From Algivirga pacifica (GTDB lineage: Bacteria > Bacteroidota > Bacteroidia > Cytophagales > Flammeovirgaceae): a stretch of DNA of 64,000 nt. The translations under genes and the position numbers were made by a program. The stretch lies in NCBI RefSeq assembly GCF_039543525.1, contig NZ_BAABJX010000032.1, forward strand, positions 124,001 to 188,000, given 5' to 3'. This document shows positions 1 through 8,128 of this stretch, in pieces (position 1 is the first letter of the stretch; each line of letters opens with the position of its first letter). The notes below the pieces were generated by a model, which was not told the origin of the DNA, did not search any database, and saw only the letters and a program-made list of their open reading frames with translations.

Positions 1-504
1 GAAAGTACCATCATCTTTACATCTACAAAATCCGCCGTAAAAGAAGTCGCTAAGGCTCTTCAAGGATTGGGACTAAAAGCACAAGGGATTAGTTCTGACT
101 TACAGCAAGATGAGCGGGAAGAGGTATTGCGTCTATTCAGAGCGGGTATCACTCGTATTCTAGTGGCGACAGATGTAGTTTCCAGAGGGATTGACATCGA
201 CACCATTGAACTAGTGATTAATTACGATGTACCAAATGATCCAGAGGACTATGTACACCGAATAGGGCGTACTGCTCGTGCCAATCGAGAAGGTGAAGCG
301 ATCACTTTTATAAGTACTTCAGACCAGGATAAATTTCTCCGTATTGAAGAATTATTGGAAGCCACAATTCGAAAGGTCAAGAACCCTGCACATATTGGCG
401 ATGGTCCAGAGTATGCACCTAGAAAAAAGAGAGCTTCTTCATTCAAGAAGAAACCAAGAAGATCCTCAGGAGGAGGTAATTCTAGAAGAAAAAATAAATC
501 CTAG
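1..504 (+). CDS. DEAD-box ATP-dependent RNA helicase, C-terminal part (5' truncated by window edge)
   Basis: The frame is open from the first base, so the N-terminal RecA domain with the Q, Walker A and DEAD motifs lies outside the window. What remains is helicase domain 2. ESTIIFTSTK matches motif IV, ILVATDVVSRGID is motif V, and YVHRIGRTAR is motif VI with the arginines that contact ATP and RNA. A basic, low-complexity tail rich in Lys, Arg, Ser and Gly follows (from about residue 140 of the visible part), typical of Bacteroidota RhlE-like helicases, where such tails bind RNA. Expected role: ATP-driven remodelling of RNA duplexes in ribosome assembly or mRNA decay. The subfamily cannot be fixed from this part alone. 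A hairpin terminator follows the stop codon at 47 bases. Confidence 0.93.
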   Translation, partial: ESTIIFTSTKSAVKEVAKALQGLGLKAQGISSDLQQDEREEVLRLFRAGITRILVATDVVSRGIDIDTIELVINYDVPNDPEDYVHRIGRTARANREGEAITFISTSDQDKFLRIEELLEATIRKVKNPAHIGDGPEYAPRKKRASSFKKKPRRSSGGGNSRRKNKS

Positions 505-550
505 CGTATCTTTTAAAGATACTACTCAAGCGTGTACTCTTATAAAAAAA

Positions 551-580
551 AGCTCAATGCAAACGCATTGAGCTTTTAAA
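551..580. terminator. Bidirectional intrinsic terminator
   Basis: A perfect 10-bp stem, AGCTCAATGC and GCATTGAGCT, closes an AAAC loop. It is preceded by seven A on the plus strand and followed by TTTTAAA, so each strand has a T-tract after the hairpin. It sits between the convergent helicase and SPOR-like genes and can end both transcripts. Confidence 0.88.
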
Positions 581-601
581 TATATATTAGGAGAAAACAG
601 A

Positions 602-2041
602 TTACAAATCTACCGATTGAGTTATAGTCTCAATCTTGACATCATTAAACATCGGCATACTCTTCAACTGCTTGATCATATCTTCTTTTTCTAATAAAGC
701 TCTCCTTTTATTAGAGATCTCTCCAAAAATATATTTAGAGTAGAACTGAAGATCATTAGGCTTCAAGCGGTACGTATTTTCATCCCCTCCTTTTCGCATG
801 GAATAGGTAATAAATGCCTCCTTTCCACCGATATAAACATTATCTTTTGGTTGCTTGGTCTCTACATCATACAGATTTTCAAAAATCTTCTGTGCATACT
901 TCTCATCGTTAAACCTCGTCAACTTAGATTCCCATATTCCTTTTTCTTGCTGGTCAATCACAGCAATCCCTTGATAATGCCCATCAAAATAGGCTCCATA
1001 ACGCCCCTTCACATTATTCAACTTTCGGATATCTATACCTATCAATGTTCCTCCTCCCTGATAAGGAACCATATTGAAAAAGTCTGTCACCACTTTTTGA
1101 GACAAAATTGATTCCAAACCTCCCATTTTCTTTACAATCCCTTTCATTTTATTGATATCACTAGAGGAATGTTGTATTAATGCATAGTAATTATGCCTTT
1201 TATTCGCCAATAAAAGATATCGTTTGTACTCATAAGGTCTTGGAGAAACCACAACCAGGTAGCCATCCCATGTAATACTACCTTTAACTGTAAATTTCTC
1301 TGTCTTTTCAAAAGAGTGGCTTCCCGAGTTTAGGATACGAATAATGATCTTACTAAGCTTAAGCTCATTTTCATTTCCTTTGAACAAATGAATATCATAA
1401 GAATGTCCCGTCAATCGGTCTTTCATAGACGCCACCAACATCTTATCGACACTCTCTGCTATATCTTTTAACCGAACCCCTCTCGGCAAACGGAGATCCA
1501 TACGCTTCATCGTAGGAATTTCACGATAATGCTCTTCATCTCCAGGAACAATCAAGGTAAAGTGTTCCAAAGACATAAAAGGAGTCATTGGTATCTGTCG
1601 ACATAACTCTTCCAACGATTGCTCTAGTTGTATTTGCTTTTTTTTCTCCTCTCTCAAGACATCTACATCGTAAGGAATCACATGTTCCGTTTGTTTACTA
1701 TAATTTGCGACTTCCAAACTCGTAATCCCCAAACGATCCGTATACTCTCTTTTGATGTACAATACTTCATCAATGCTATCAAATGCGCCTGTCAATACTT
1801 TGTACCACTTCCCTTCTTTAGGCTGATCGACACATATCACATAAGCGGGCACCCCCTCTTCCAGCAAGCGTTGCTTAAGACTCTCTGCCACCTCCCAATC
1901 TCTACTTTGACCAACCAAAATAGAAAAAGGTTCAATCTCATTGAACTGCCCCTCGCTAATACAAGACGTAAACAACAACAGCATTGTCCCTACCCGAACA
2001 ATCATATTTCTAAAACACTCTTGTAGAAGTTTCCGTACCAT
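602..2041 (-). CDS. Putative lipoprotein with SPOR-like domain, unknown function
   Basis: The N-terminus has a hydrophobic stretch ending in LLLFTSC, a lipobox-like motif with Cys27 as the lipidated residue if translation starts at 2041. An internal ATG at residue 13 would still leave a short lipoprotein signal. Residues about 40-110 (FSILVGQSRDWEVAESLKQR ... KWYKVLTGAFDSIDEV) look like a SPOR fold, a domain known to bind denuded peptidoglycan. The remaining 350 residues contain mixed alpha/beta sequence I do not recognise. The protein is probably anchored in a membrane and faces the periplasm. It appears monocistronic, with a 10-bp inverted repeat just upstream of the start. The SPOR call is by pattern only. 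Confidence 0.75.
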   Translation of the reverse strand: MVRKLLQECFRNMIVRVGTMLLLFTSCISEGQFNEIEPFSILVGQSRDWEVAESLKQRLLEEGVPAYVICVDQPKEGKWYKVLTGAFDSIDEVLYIKREYTDRLGITSLEVANYSKQTEHVIPYDVDVLREEKKKQIQLEQSLEELCRQIPMTPFMSLEHFTLIVPGDEEHYREIPTMKRMDLRLPRGVRLKDIAESVDKMLVASMKDRLTGHSYDIHLFKGNENELKLSKIIIRILNSGSHSFEKTEKFTVKGSITWDGYLVVVSPRPYEYKRYLLLANKRHNYYALIQHSSSDINKMKGIVKKMGGLESILSQKVVTDFFNMVPYQGGGTLIGIDIRKLNNVKGRYGAYFDGHYQGIAVIDQQEKGIWESKLTRFNDEKYAQKIFENLYDVETKQPKDNVYIGGKEAFITYSMRKGGDENTYRLKPNDLQFYSKYIFGEISNKRRALLEKEDMIKQLKSMPMFNDVKIETITQSVDL

Positions 2042-2065
2042 TAGTTAGACTCAATCTAGTTTACA

Positions 2066-2089
2066 CTACGACAATATACTATTGTGTAG
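2066..2089. promoter_or_regulatory. Inverted repeat upstream of the SPOR-like lipoprotein gene
   Basis: CTACgACAATA, spacer TAC, TATTGTGTAG: ten paired bases with one bulged G, about 25 bases before the start codon at 2041. The position fits an operator or a 5'-leader hairpin. No regulator can be named. Confidence 0.35.
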
Positions 2090-2278
2090 TTCCAAAAAAT
2101 ACCTTCTCTAATTCGTTAAAATGTTACAATATAATCTTAAAAAATTAAAAAAATGGAAATTAAATAGGTAATAAAGTTTAATGAATGGTTTTAACAACTC
2201 AGTTATCAATTGAGGAAGTTGTTTTAACTTTAAACAATATATCATCAGCATTGCATGGCACCCATCAACATATTGTGA

Positions 2279-4312
2279 CTATAAAAAGCCCGCTAATCTC
2301 ACCTCATAAATCACATCTCCAATCTCCAGCATTCTAACGACTTCCAACCCTTTACTTACCTGTCCAAACATGGTGTATCTACCATCCAAATGTGGAGCAG
2401 GCATTGTCGTGATAAACCATTGTGCACTTTCTGCATCCTTACCAACAGAAGCCAAGCCTACGGTTCCTGTTTCAAACGTATGGGCCGTAAACTCTGAACG
2501 GGTCGTTTCATCCATACTTCCAAAGCCATCTCCTCTACTACAGCCTCCTTGCACAACAAAGTTAGGAACTACTCGATGAAACACCGTATTATCAAAGAAC
2601 TGTTCCTCTATCAATTGGCAAATGTTCGCTACAGTACCTGGTGCTTCATCGACCAATAAAGTCACTTCTACTTCTCCCTTAGAAGTTGTAATGATTACTC
2701 TCTGTTGTTTTGGTATCTCTGCTACGTACTGCCAATCAATTGTATTCTGCTTATACTCATTAACAGGCGCCTGAAAAGGTTCTCCCTTAAGAGAAGCCCA
2801 TGTCTTCTGTAATTCCAGATAAGCCTCTACATCTCTCGGCAACTGAAGCGCTTCCATTACTTGACGAATAAAGTCCGTATTTTCCAAATGCTTGTAATAC
2901 TTATGTTTGGGATTTCTAAGCGCACGTGCAGCAAAATAAACGGCAGCGATATCTCTGCTCTCTATCGCTTCTTTCAGTAATATGGCAACTTCTTTTTCTA
3001 CATCAGGACGTCTCTTCAAAAGACGCTTATATTGTGTTGAATGATTTACAAGCATCACCAATGATTCCATAGAGGCTGATAGCATAATAGGGTTAGTCGT
3101 TTCCTTAATGACCTTAACGATCAATTCATAATTCAAGGAAGAGGCAGCCATCGCCCTGAGATACATCCCTTGCTCATAAATATTGTTGCTCTCTTGATAA
3201 ATTGCCAATAGGTAATCATTCACCTGCGTATTGGATGGATCTGTCGTCAATAATGCCCTTAAGTATAGTGCTTTGGCCCTGGCATTAGTAATTGATTTAG
3301 CATATCCTAAGAATGACTCTAGCTGACTAGAATCGATTCTTCCCTGAAAATATTCTGCTGCTACTACTTCCACATTTGGGTTTTGGCCTTTTAAGAGTGA
3401 AAGCATTTCTTCAAGGTAACTCTCCTCCTTATACACCTCTAGAGCTCTGATACAAGCAATTAGTAACTCATCTGACAAATGCCCTGATTTTAGTTGACTC
3501 AACAAAAAGTCAGATACTTTTTGATTCGGCAAAAGGCTCGCCATCGAAGTGATGATATTGGACTTGATTACGTCTTCTGTTTCTTGTAGATAAAGGCGTA
3601 TCAATTGTGTCTCTTTATTTTGTAACCACGCCTTAGCTTTTACTCTTCCCAAATAATAGGCCGACATTAGCTTTAAATCGTAAGGTACCTCTTCTTTTAA
3701 GTAACGTATAGCCCAGTTTACCCCTCCTTCAGACATCAACCCCCTCAAAGCAGCACGGTATAAGCCCCTCATTCGGCCATAATCCAGTTGAGTATTTCCT
3801 GCTGAAGCATAACGCACCAAAAAATCCTCTCCTATACTAGAAGCACACTTCCCTATTGCCTCCAATACCTCTTTTTGTACCTCTGGATACTCCTCAAGCT
3901 TAGGTATCATGACAATCAGTTGACGTTCCGTTGGGACTCTTCCCATCTGCCCAATAGCAAATGCAGCAGCTTTTCTAACTTCTGGATCAGGGTCTTTTCT
4001 CAAAATCTCAAACAAAGACTCCTCCGCTTTAACATCTTGTATAGAAGCTAATGCATGTACCGCTTCTTTACGGTACAAGCTCTTTGGATGAGTCAAATAA
4101 TAAAATAAAGAATCTGTTTCCCTACGATCCTTATGGGAATGTATTTTCTGTAAATTTCGATCAGAAAATTTATTACTCCCTCCCTGATACGAAAAATAAT
4201 CCTTTACGGATGATGCTTTTGTACAGCTCCCTAATAACAAAGTAAGTAAGAGTAATCGTAAAAAGTGTTGAAGCATATTACTATATCTTATGATTGTTTG
4301 CTTTATAAACAC
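2279..4312 (-). CDS. HEAT-repeat lipoprotein with C-terminal cyclophilin-type peptidyl-prolyl isomerase domain
   Basis: The signal region ends in LLLTLLLGSC, a good lipobox (Cys30 from the 4312 start; a second ATG at residue 13 is possible). Residues about 50-500 are helical repeats of HEAT type, clearest in RKEAVHALASI and DPDPEVRKAAAFAIGQMG. Residues about 537-677 are a cyclophilin: FHRVVPNFVVQGG carries the catalytic Arg, Phe and Gln, and QWFITTMPAPHLDGRYTMFG forms the rest of the pocket, with the usual bacterial replacements of the human Trp and His. Expected role: proline isomerisation while folding outer-membrane or secreted proteins, with the HEAT solenoid holding a client or partner. 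The two halves have different evolutionary sources, so this is a fusion. Confidence 0.9.
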   Translation of the reverse strand: MFIKQTIIRYSNMLQHFLRLLLLTLLLGSCTKASSVKDYFSYQGGSNKFSDRNLQKIHSHKDRRETDSLFYYLTHPKSLYRKEAVHALASIQDVKAEESLFEILRKDPDPEVRKAAAFAIGQMGRVPTERQLIVMIPKLEEYPEVQKEVLEAIGKCASSIGEDFLVRYASAGNTQLDYGRMRGLYRAALRGLMSEGGVNWAIRYLKEEVPYDLKLMSAYYLGRVKAKAWLQNKETQLIRLYLQETEDVIKSNIITSMASLLPNQKVSDFLLSQLKSGHLSDELLIACIRALEVYKEESYLEEMLSLLKGQNPNVEVVAAEYFQGRIDSSQLESFLGYAKSITNARAKALYLRALLTTDPSNTQVNDYLLAIYQESNNIYEQGMYLRAMAASSLNYELIVKVIKETTNPIMLSASMESLVMLVNHSTQYKRLLKRRPDVEKEVAILLKEAIESRDIAAVYFAARALRNPKHKYYKHLENTDFIRQVMEALQLPRDVEAYLELQKTWASLKGEPFQAPVNEYKQNTIDWQYVAEIPKQQRVIITTSKGEVEVTLLVDEAPGTVANICQLIEEQFFDNTVFHRVVPNFVVQGGCSRGDGFGSMDETTRSEFTAHTFETGTVGLASVGKDAESAQWFITTMPAPHLDGRYTMFGQVSKGLEVVRMLEIGDVIYEVRLAGFL

Positions 4313-4380
4313 ATAAGTGATATTTAATAAGCAATGTTTATTTTAATAACAAATTAAATGAAATATAGTGGAATAGATTG

Positions 4381-4388
4381 TATCTTTG
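4381..4388 (+). promoter_or_regulatory. Putative -7 promoter element of dinB (TATCTTTG)
   Basis: Exact match to the Bacteroidota sigma-A -7 consensus TAnnTTTG, 61 bases before the dinB start. No clear TTTG -33 box is seen at the usual spacing, so the promoter may need help or be weak. Confidence 0.45.
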
Positions 4389-4448
4389 TACTTATCTAAC
4401 AATTTCAAGTTAAAAAAATAATCCTGTTCTTCAATTGTTTTTAAGAAG

Positions 4449-5522
4449 TTGGAAAATTTACGAAAGATCATACATATTGATATGGATGCATTTTATGCTT
4501 CTGTAGAACAGAGGGATAATCCTGCTCTTAGAAATAAACCTATTGCTGTTGGAGGCTCCTCTGACAGGGGTGTAGTGGCTGCAGCTAGCTACGAAGCCCG
4601 AAAATATGGCGTACACTCTGCCATGTCCTCTGTAGTAGCCAAACGACTTTGTCCTGATTTGATCTTTACCAAAGGACGATATGAGGTATACGCTGAAGTA
4701 TCTCGACAGATACGTGCTATTTTCTTTGAGTATACAGACCTAGTAGAGCCTTTATCTTTAGATGAAGCCTATCTGGATGTGACTGAAAATAAAAAGCATA
4801 TGAAGTCCGCTATTGCCATTGCACGTAATATTCGTTCAAAAATCCAATCTCAATTACAACTCACCGCTTCTGCGGGAGTCTCTTACAATAAGTTTCTTGC
4901 CAAGACTGCCTCTGATTTAGACAAGCCCGATGGATTGTCCGTTATTTTGCCGGAAGAAGCTATGTCTTTTCTGGAAACCCTGCCTATTGATAAGTTTTAC
5001 GGGATAGGAAAAGTTACTGCAGAAAAAATGAAACGTCTAGGTATTTTTAGGGGAAAAGAGCTAAAAATGTGGCCAAAATCAGACCTCCTGCATATGTTCG
5101 GAAAGTCCGGGCACTACTACTACAATATTGTAAGAGGTATCGATCATAGAATGGTTACTCCTCAGCGAGAACGAAAATCTTTCGGAATGGAAAGAACCTT
5201 TTCAGAAGACATTACAGACTTTATTACCTTACAAGAGAAGTTATTTCAAATGGGAGAACAACTTTGGGAGCGCTTCCAGAAAAGACAACAACAAGCAAAA
5301 ACCCTAACCCTAAAAATTAAGTATAGCGATTTTCATCAAATTACTCGTAGCAAGACCTCTTTAGAGGTTATACCCTCACTGGAAGAAATAAAAAGCATGA
5401 CAACAGAAATGCTCGCTGAGTTCAAGGAAGATGATTTCCAAATCCGATTGACTGGCATATCCTTAAGTAACCTCAGCTATACCGATGAAAAAAAAGAACC
5501 GCAACTCACGTTACGGTTCTAG
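4449..5522 (+). CDS. dinB: DNA polymerase IV (Y-family translesion polymerase)
   Basis: Translesion DNA synthesis. The N-terminal IIHIDMDAFYASVEQ and PLSLDEAYLDVT hold the metal-binding acidic residues (Asp11, Asp105, Glu106). SAGVSYNKFLAKTASDLDKP and PIDKFYGIGKVT (finger and helix-hairpin-helix region) follow, then a little-finger domain to residue 357, normal length for DinB. The start is TTG: the first ATG lies inside the catalytic IDMDAFY motif and an in-frame stop lies shortly upstream. I see no canonical beta-clamp motif; the tail ends QLTLRF, which resembles the clamp-binding peptide QLxLF. The last bases of the gene double as the terminator for the ebo cluster coming from the other strand. 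Confidence 0.97.
   Translation: MENLRKIIHIDMDAFYASVEQRDNPALRNKPIAVGGSSDRGVVAAASYEARKYGVHSAMSSVVAKRLCPDLIFTKGRYEVYAEVSRQIRAIFFEYTDLVEPLSLDEAYLDVTENKKHMKSAIAIARNIRSKIQSQLQLTASAGVSYNKFLAKTASDLDKPDGLSVILPEEAMSFLETLPIDKFYGIGKVTAEKMKRLGIFRGKELKMWPKSDLLHMFGKSGHYYYNIVRGIDHRMVTPQRERKSFGMERTFSEDITDFITLQEKLFQMGEQLWERFQKRQQQAKTLTLKIKYSDFHQITRSKTSLEVIPSLEEIKSMTTEMLAEFKEDDFQIRLTGISLSNLSYTDEKKEPQLTLRF
5495..5520 (-). terminator. Intrinsic terminator of the ebo cluster, embedded in the 3' end of dinB
   Basis: On the minus strand AGAACCG ... CGGTTCT pairs (7 bp), with an inner AAC/GTT extension across one mismatch, and is followed directly by a run of T (the AAAAAA before it on the plus strand). It lies about 30 bases past the eboF stop and inside the last codons of dinB. 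Confidence 0.75.
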
Positions 5523-5549
5523 ATAGCATGGTACATATCCTATTAATGG

Positions 5550-6914
5550 CTAATTAGGATAAATGGTCTTATACAATAAGTGATAAACATCTGATGCAGC
5601 CACTTCTTCGGTCTCGAGATTAGAGGAAGCATAAATAGGCCAATAATCCTTAGACTGAGGACGTACTCCATGAGACCCCTTAACAAAGCTTCCTTCCAAA
5701 GGGATTACATCCAACAAGGTTCTAAAACCCATTTTCTTTAGCAATAATTTCCCTATTACTTTCGCCTTAGGATACTTGATTTCTGGGTCAATAAACAATT
5801 CTGCCGGATCATACCCAGGCTTACGGTGTATATCTACCGTTGGCGCAAAATCGGGCGCTTTTGCATCATTCAACCAATAGTAATACGTAAACCAAACATT
5901 TTCTTTAGCTATAGCAATCAACTCCCCTGCTCTATCATGATCAACGCCTAAACTCTTTTTCCCATCAGCATCCAGCACTTCTGCAATCCCTTCTTGTGCT
6001 TTCAGCAACTCCCTAACTATTGGGATATCCTTAGCATCTTTGACATAAACATGTGCCACTTGGTGATCTGCTACCGCAAAAGCCCTACTTGCACCCGGGT
6101 CTAGTAACTCTTTTCCCAACTCCTCTTTTACCGTAATAAACCCGTGTGTTCTAAGTAATCTATTTAAGGCTATAGTGGTATCTACATTCGTAATTCCATA
6201 CTCTGACAGCACTACAACCTCTACCGATAGGCTTTCAAAATAAGTAATCAACGAGTGCAGTAACTCATCCAGCTCTTTCAAGTCTTGAGCAATTTTCTGA
6301 TAATCATGCCCATATTTTTGTAAACAATAATCTAAATGAGGAAGATAAATAAGATTCAAAGTTGGCGCATGCCACTCATCCACCAGCATAGCCGCTTTTG
6401 CGATCCATTGACTAGAATTAATCGAGGTATTAGGCCCCCAAAACTCAAAAAGAGGAAATCTTCCTAGTTTTTTCTGTAATCGATCCCTAAGTGATAAAGG
6501 ATTGGCGTATACATCTGGGATCTTTCTTCCATCCGCTGTATATATCGGACGAGGTGTTACAGAAAAATCTGCTGAAGAGTACATATTATACCACCAAAAC
6601 ATATTGGCACAGGTAAAAGAAGGGTCCTCTTCCTTCAAGCGTTCCCACAACGTAGTTTGTTGTACAAGGTTTGCTGACTGTCTCCAAAACTTCACTTCAC
6701 ATTCCTCACGGAAATACCAACCATTTCCTACGATGCCATGCTCTTTTGGAGCACATCCGGTTAAGTAAGTATATTGAGCTGTGGTGGTAACAGCAGGAAA
6801 TGCCGGTTGCACTTTTGCATACTTATTATTATCCAGCCATTGGGATAAAAAAGGCATCATGGCTAAAAGATTAGATGAAAGCCCTACGACATTCAATACG
6901 GCAGTTCTATTCAT
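5550..6914 (-). CDS. eboF: EboF-like alkaline phosphatase superfamily protein
   Basis: Last gene of the ebo cluster, overlapping eboE by 8 bases. The sequence has the layout of nucleotide pyrophosphatase/phosphodiesterases: an N-terminal VLNVVGL strand, FPAVTTTAQYTYLTG with the candidate Thr nucleophile (Thr43-45), CAPKEHGIVGNGW, and a late HG (KGSHGVRP, near residue 424). Several canonical metal ligands are altered: the first Asp position reads VGL, the Asp-x3-His motif reads LDYCLQ (Asp195, no His), and SDHG reads SEYG (237-240). No signal peptide is seen, so it is cytoplasmic. In other bacteria the cluster is needed to move or process a secondary metabolite. The substrate is unknown, and it may use an altered metal site or no longer hydrolyse phosphodiesters. 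Confidence 0.88.
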   Translation of the reverse strand: MNRTAVLNVVGLSSNLLAMMPFLSQWLDNNKYAKVQPAFPAVTTTAQYTYLTGCAPKEHGIVGNGWYFREECEVKFWRQSANLVQQTTLWERLKEEDPSFTCANMFWWYNMYSSADFSVTPRPIYTADGRKIPDVYANPLSLRDRLQKKLGRFPLFEFWGPNTSINSSQWIAKAAMLVDEWHAPTLNLIYLPHLDYCLQKYGHDYQKIAQDLKELDELLHSLITYFESLSVEVVVLSEYGITNVDTTIALNRLLRTHGFITVKEELGKELLDPGASRAFAVADHQVAHVYVKDAKDIPIVRELLKAQEGIAEVLDADGKKSLGVDHDRAGELIAIAKENVWFTYYYWLNDAKAPDFAPTVDIHRKPGYDPAELFIDPEIKYPKAKVIGKLLLKKMGFRTLLDVIPLEGSFVKGSHGVRPQSKDYWPIYASSNLETEEVAASDVYHLLYKTIYPN

Positions 6915-8115
6915 AACTATCTATTTTCTGCAGTTCTACATGTTCCAATACCCATTGGATTTCTTTCGCTATTGAAGTTTCCAAGGATATTTTCATATCA
7001 TCTGGCAAAACACTCCAAGTATAAGTCTCCACCTCTAAATGAGAGCAGAATGGTTCCTCTAACCATAATTGTAATACTGTTATTACCTCTTGCTGAGTGG
7101 ATTGAAGCAATCCTTTATTTTCAAAAAATAAGGGGACGTGATAATGAATTCTCCACTCCTGTGGTATAGGCATGACACTCCGCTCTTCTGTCAATACTTC
7201 AGGAAGATCTTTAAATGCCAATACTTTTCCGGTAGGCCCTTGTACCCTCACCTGATGTAAATACGTATCCTCACGATATGCTCTGAGCTGATCCAATACA
7301 CTAGAGAACTCTTCCTGCCTTCTAATAACTGCCCCAAGTGCTGCACTTAATTGTATTTTCCCCACCTTAATCTCCTCCATCTCCAATAAAGTCAGTACTT
7401 TTTCTGGCTCTTCAAAGACTAATGCAAAATGACAGACATCATAACAAACACGAATATAGTCTTTTACCCATGGGCGAAAGGCAACAGAAGCCTTAGGAAG
7501 CAAATACTCATTGAAGAAGTGAATGATTTCGGAAGTGTTTTCCAGTATACCATCTGGTTCCGGTTCAATATCAATATGTATCTTCTTTCCTGTTGCCTTA
7601 TAGGCTTGATGGCAATACTCTGCCACACGCAAGAAATGTATCGCAGCATTCTCTTTTGCTTGAGTCAGCGCCTGTTGTTCTGGATAGTTATATCGATATG
7701 CAATCGGACAAGTAGAAATACTACCCTCTTCAACTTCTTCTGGTAAAAGTGCTAACAAAATATCCACTAACTGTAAGGTATACGCCAACCTATCTTCCGT
7801 AGTCCAATCAGGGGCATATACCTTGTCCTTGACAATAGTCTGATGGAATTGACCATAAGGAAAACCATTAATCGTGTAAACGTATACATCCTGTGCTAGC
7901 ATCCAGGTTTTAAATACTTGCAGATGATCATCATTTAACAAAGTGGCTGCTGCTTTAGCTGAAAGTCTAAGTCCTATTCCAAAAGACTTATCAGGAGCAC
8001 ACTCTTGCTTTACTTTTGGAATATATTTTTGAAGGGCCTCAAAAGTCTCTTCCCAAGTTTCTGCCGCATGAATATTCGTACAGTAAGACAAATGCCCTTT
8101 CTCTTTTATCTTCAT
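6907..8115 (-). CDS. eboE: EboE-like metabolite traffic protein (sugar-isomerase-type TIM barrel)
   Basis: The N-terminus KGHLSYCTNIHAAETWEET is the characteristic opening of EboE proteins. The remainder fits an AP-endonuclease-2/xylose-isomerase TIM barrel: FGIGLRLSAKAA, TINGFPYG, IHIDIEPEPDGILE (conserved Glu pair), IRVCYDVCHFALVFEEP (Asp and His of a metal site) and KIQLSAAL. The 402-residue length is typical. It is cytoplasmic, with no signal or membrane segment. It starts 13 bases after eboD and runs into eboF with an 8-base overlap, implying co-translation. Its reaction is unknown. The family name comes from genetic work on scytonemin-precursor export in cyanobacteria. Confidence 0.9.
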   Translation of the reverse strand: MKIKEKGHLSYCTNIHAAETWEETFEALQKYIPKVKQECAPDKSFGIGLRLSAKAAATLLNDDHLQVFKTWMLAQDVYVYTINGFPYGQFHQTIVKDKVYAPDWTTEDRLAYTLQLVDILLALLPEEVEEGSISTCPIAYRYNYPEQQALTQAKENAAIHFLRVAEYCHQAYKATGKKIHIDIEPEPDGILENTSEIIHFFNEYLLPKASVAFRPWVKDYIRVCYDVCHFALVFEEPEKVLTLLEMEEIKVGKIQLSAALGAVIRRQEEFSSVLDQLRAYREDTYLHQVRVQGPTGKVLAFKDLPEVLTEERSVMPIPQEWRIHYHVPLFFENKGLLQSTQQEVITVLQLWLEEPFCSHLEVETYTWSVLPDDMKISLETSIAKEIQWVLEHVELQKIDSYE

Positions 8116-8128
8116 AATAATGAGTTAA

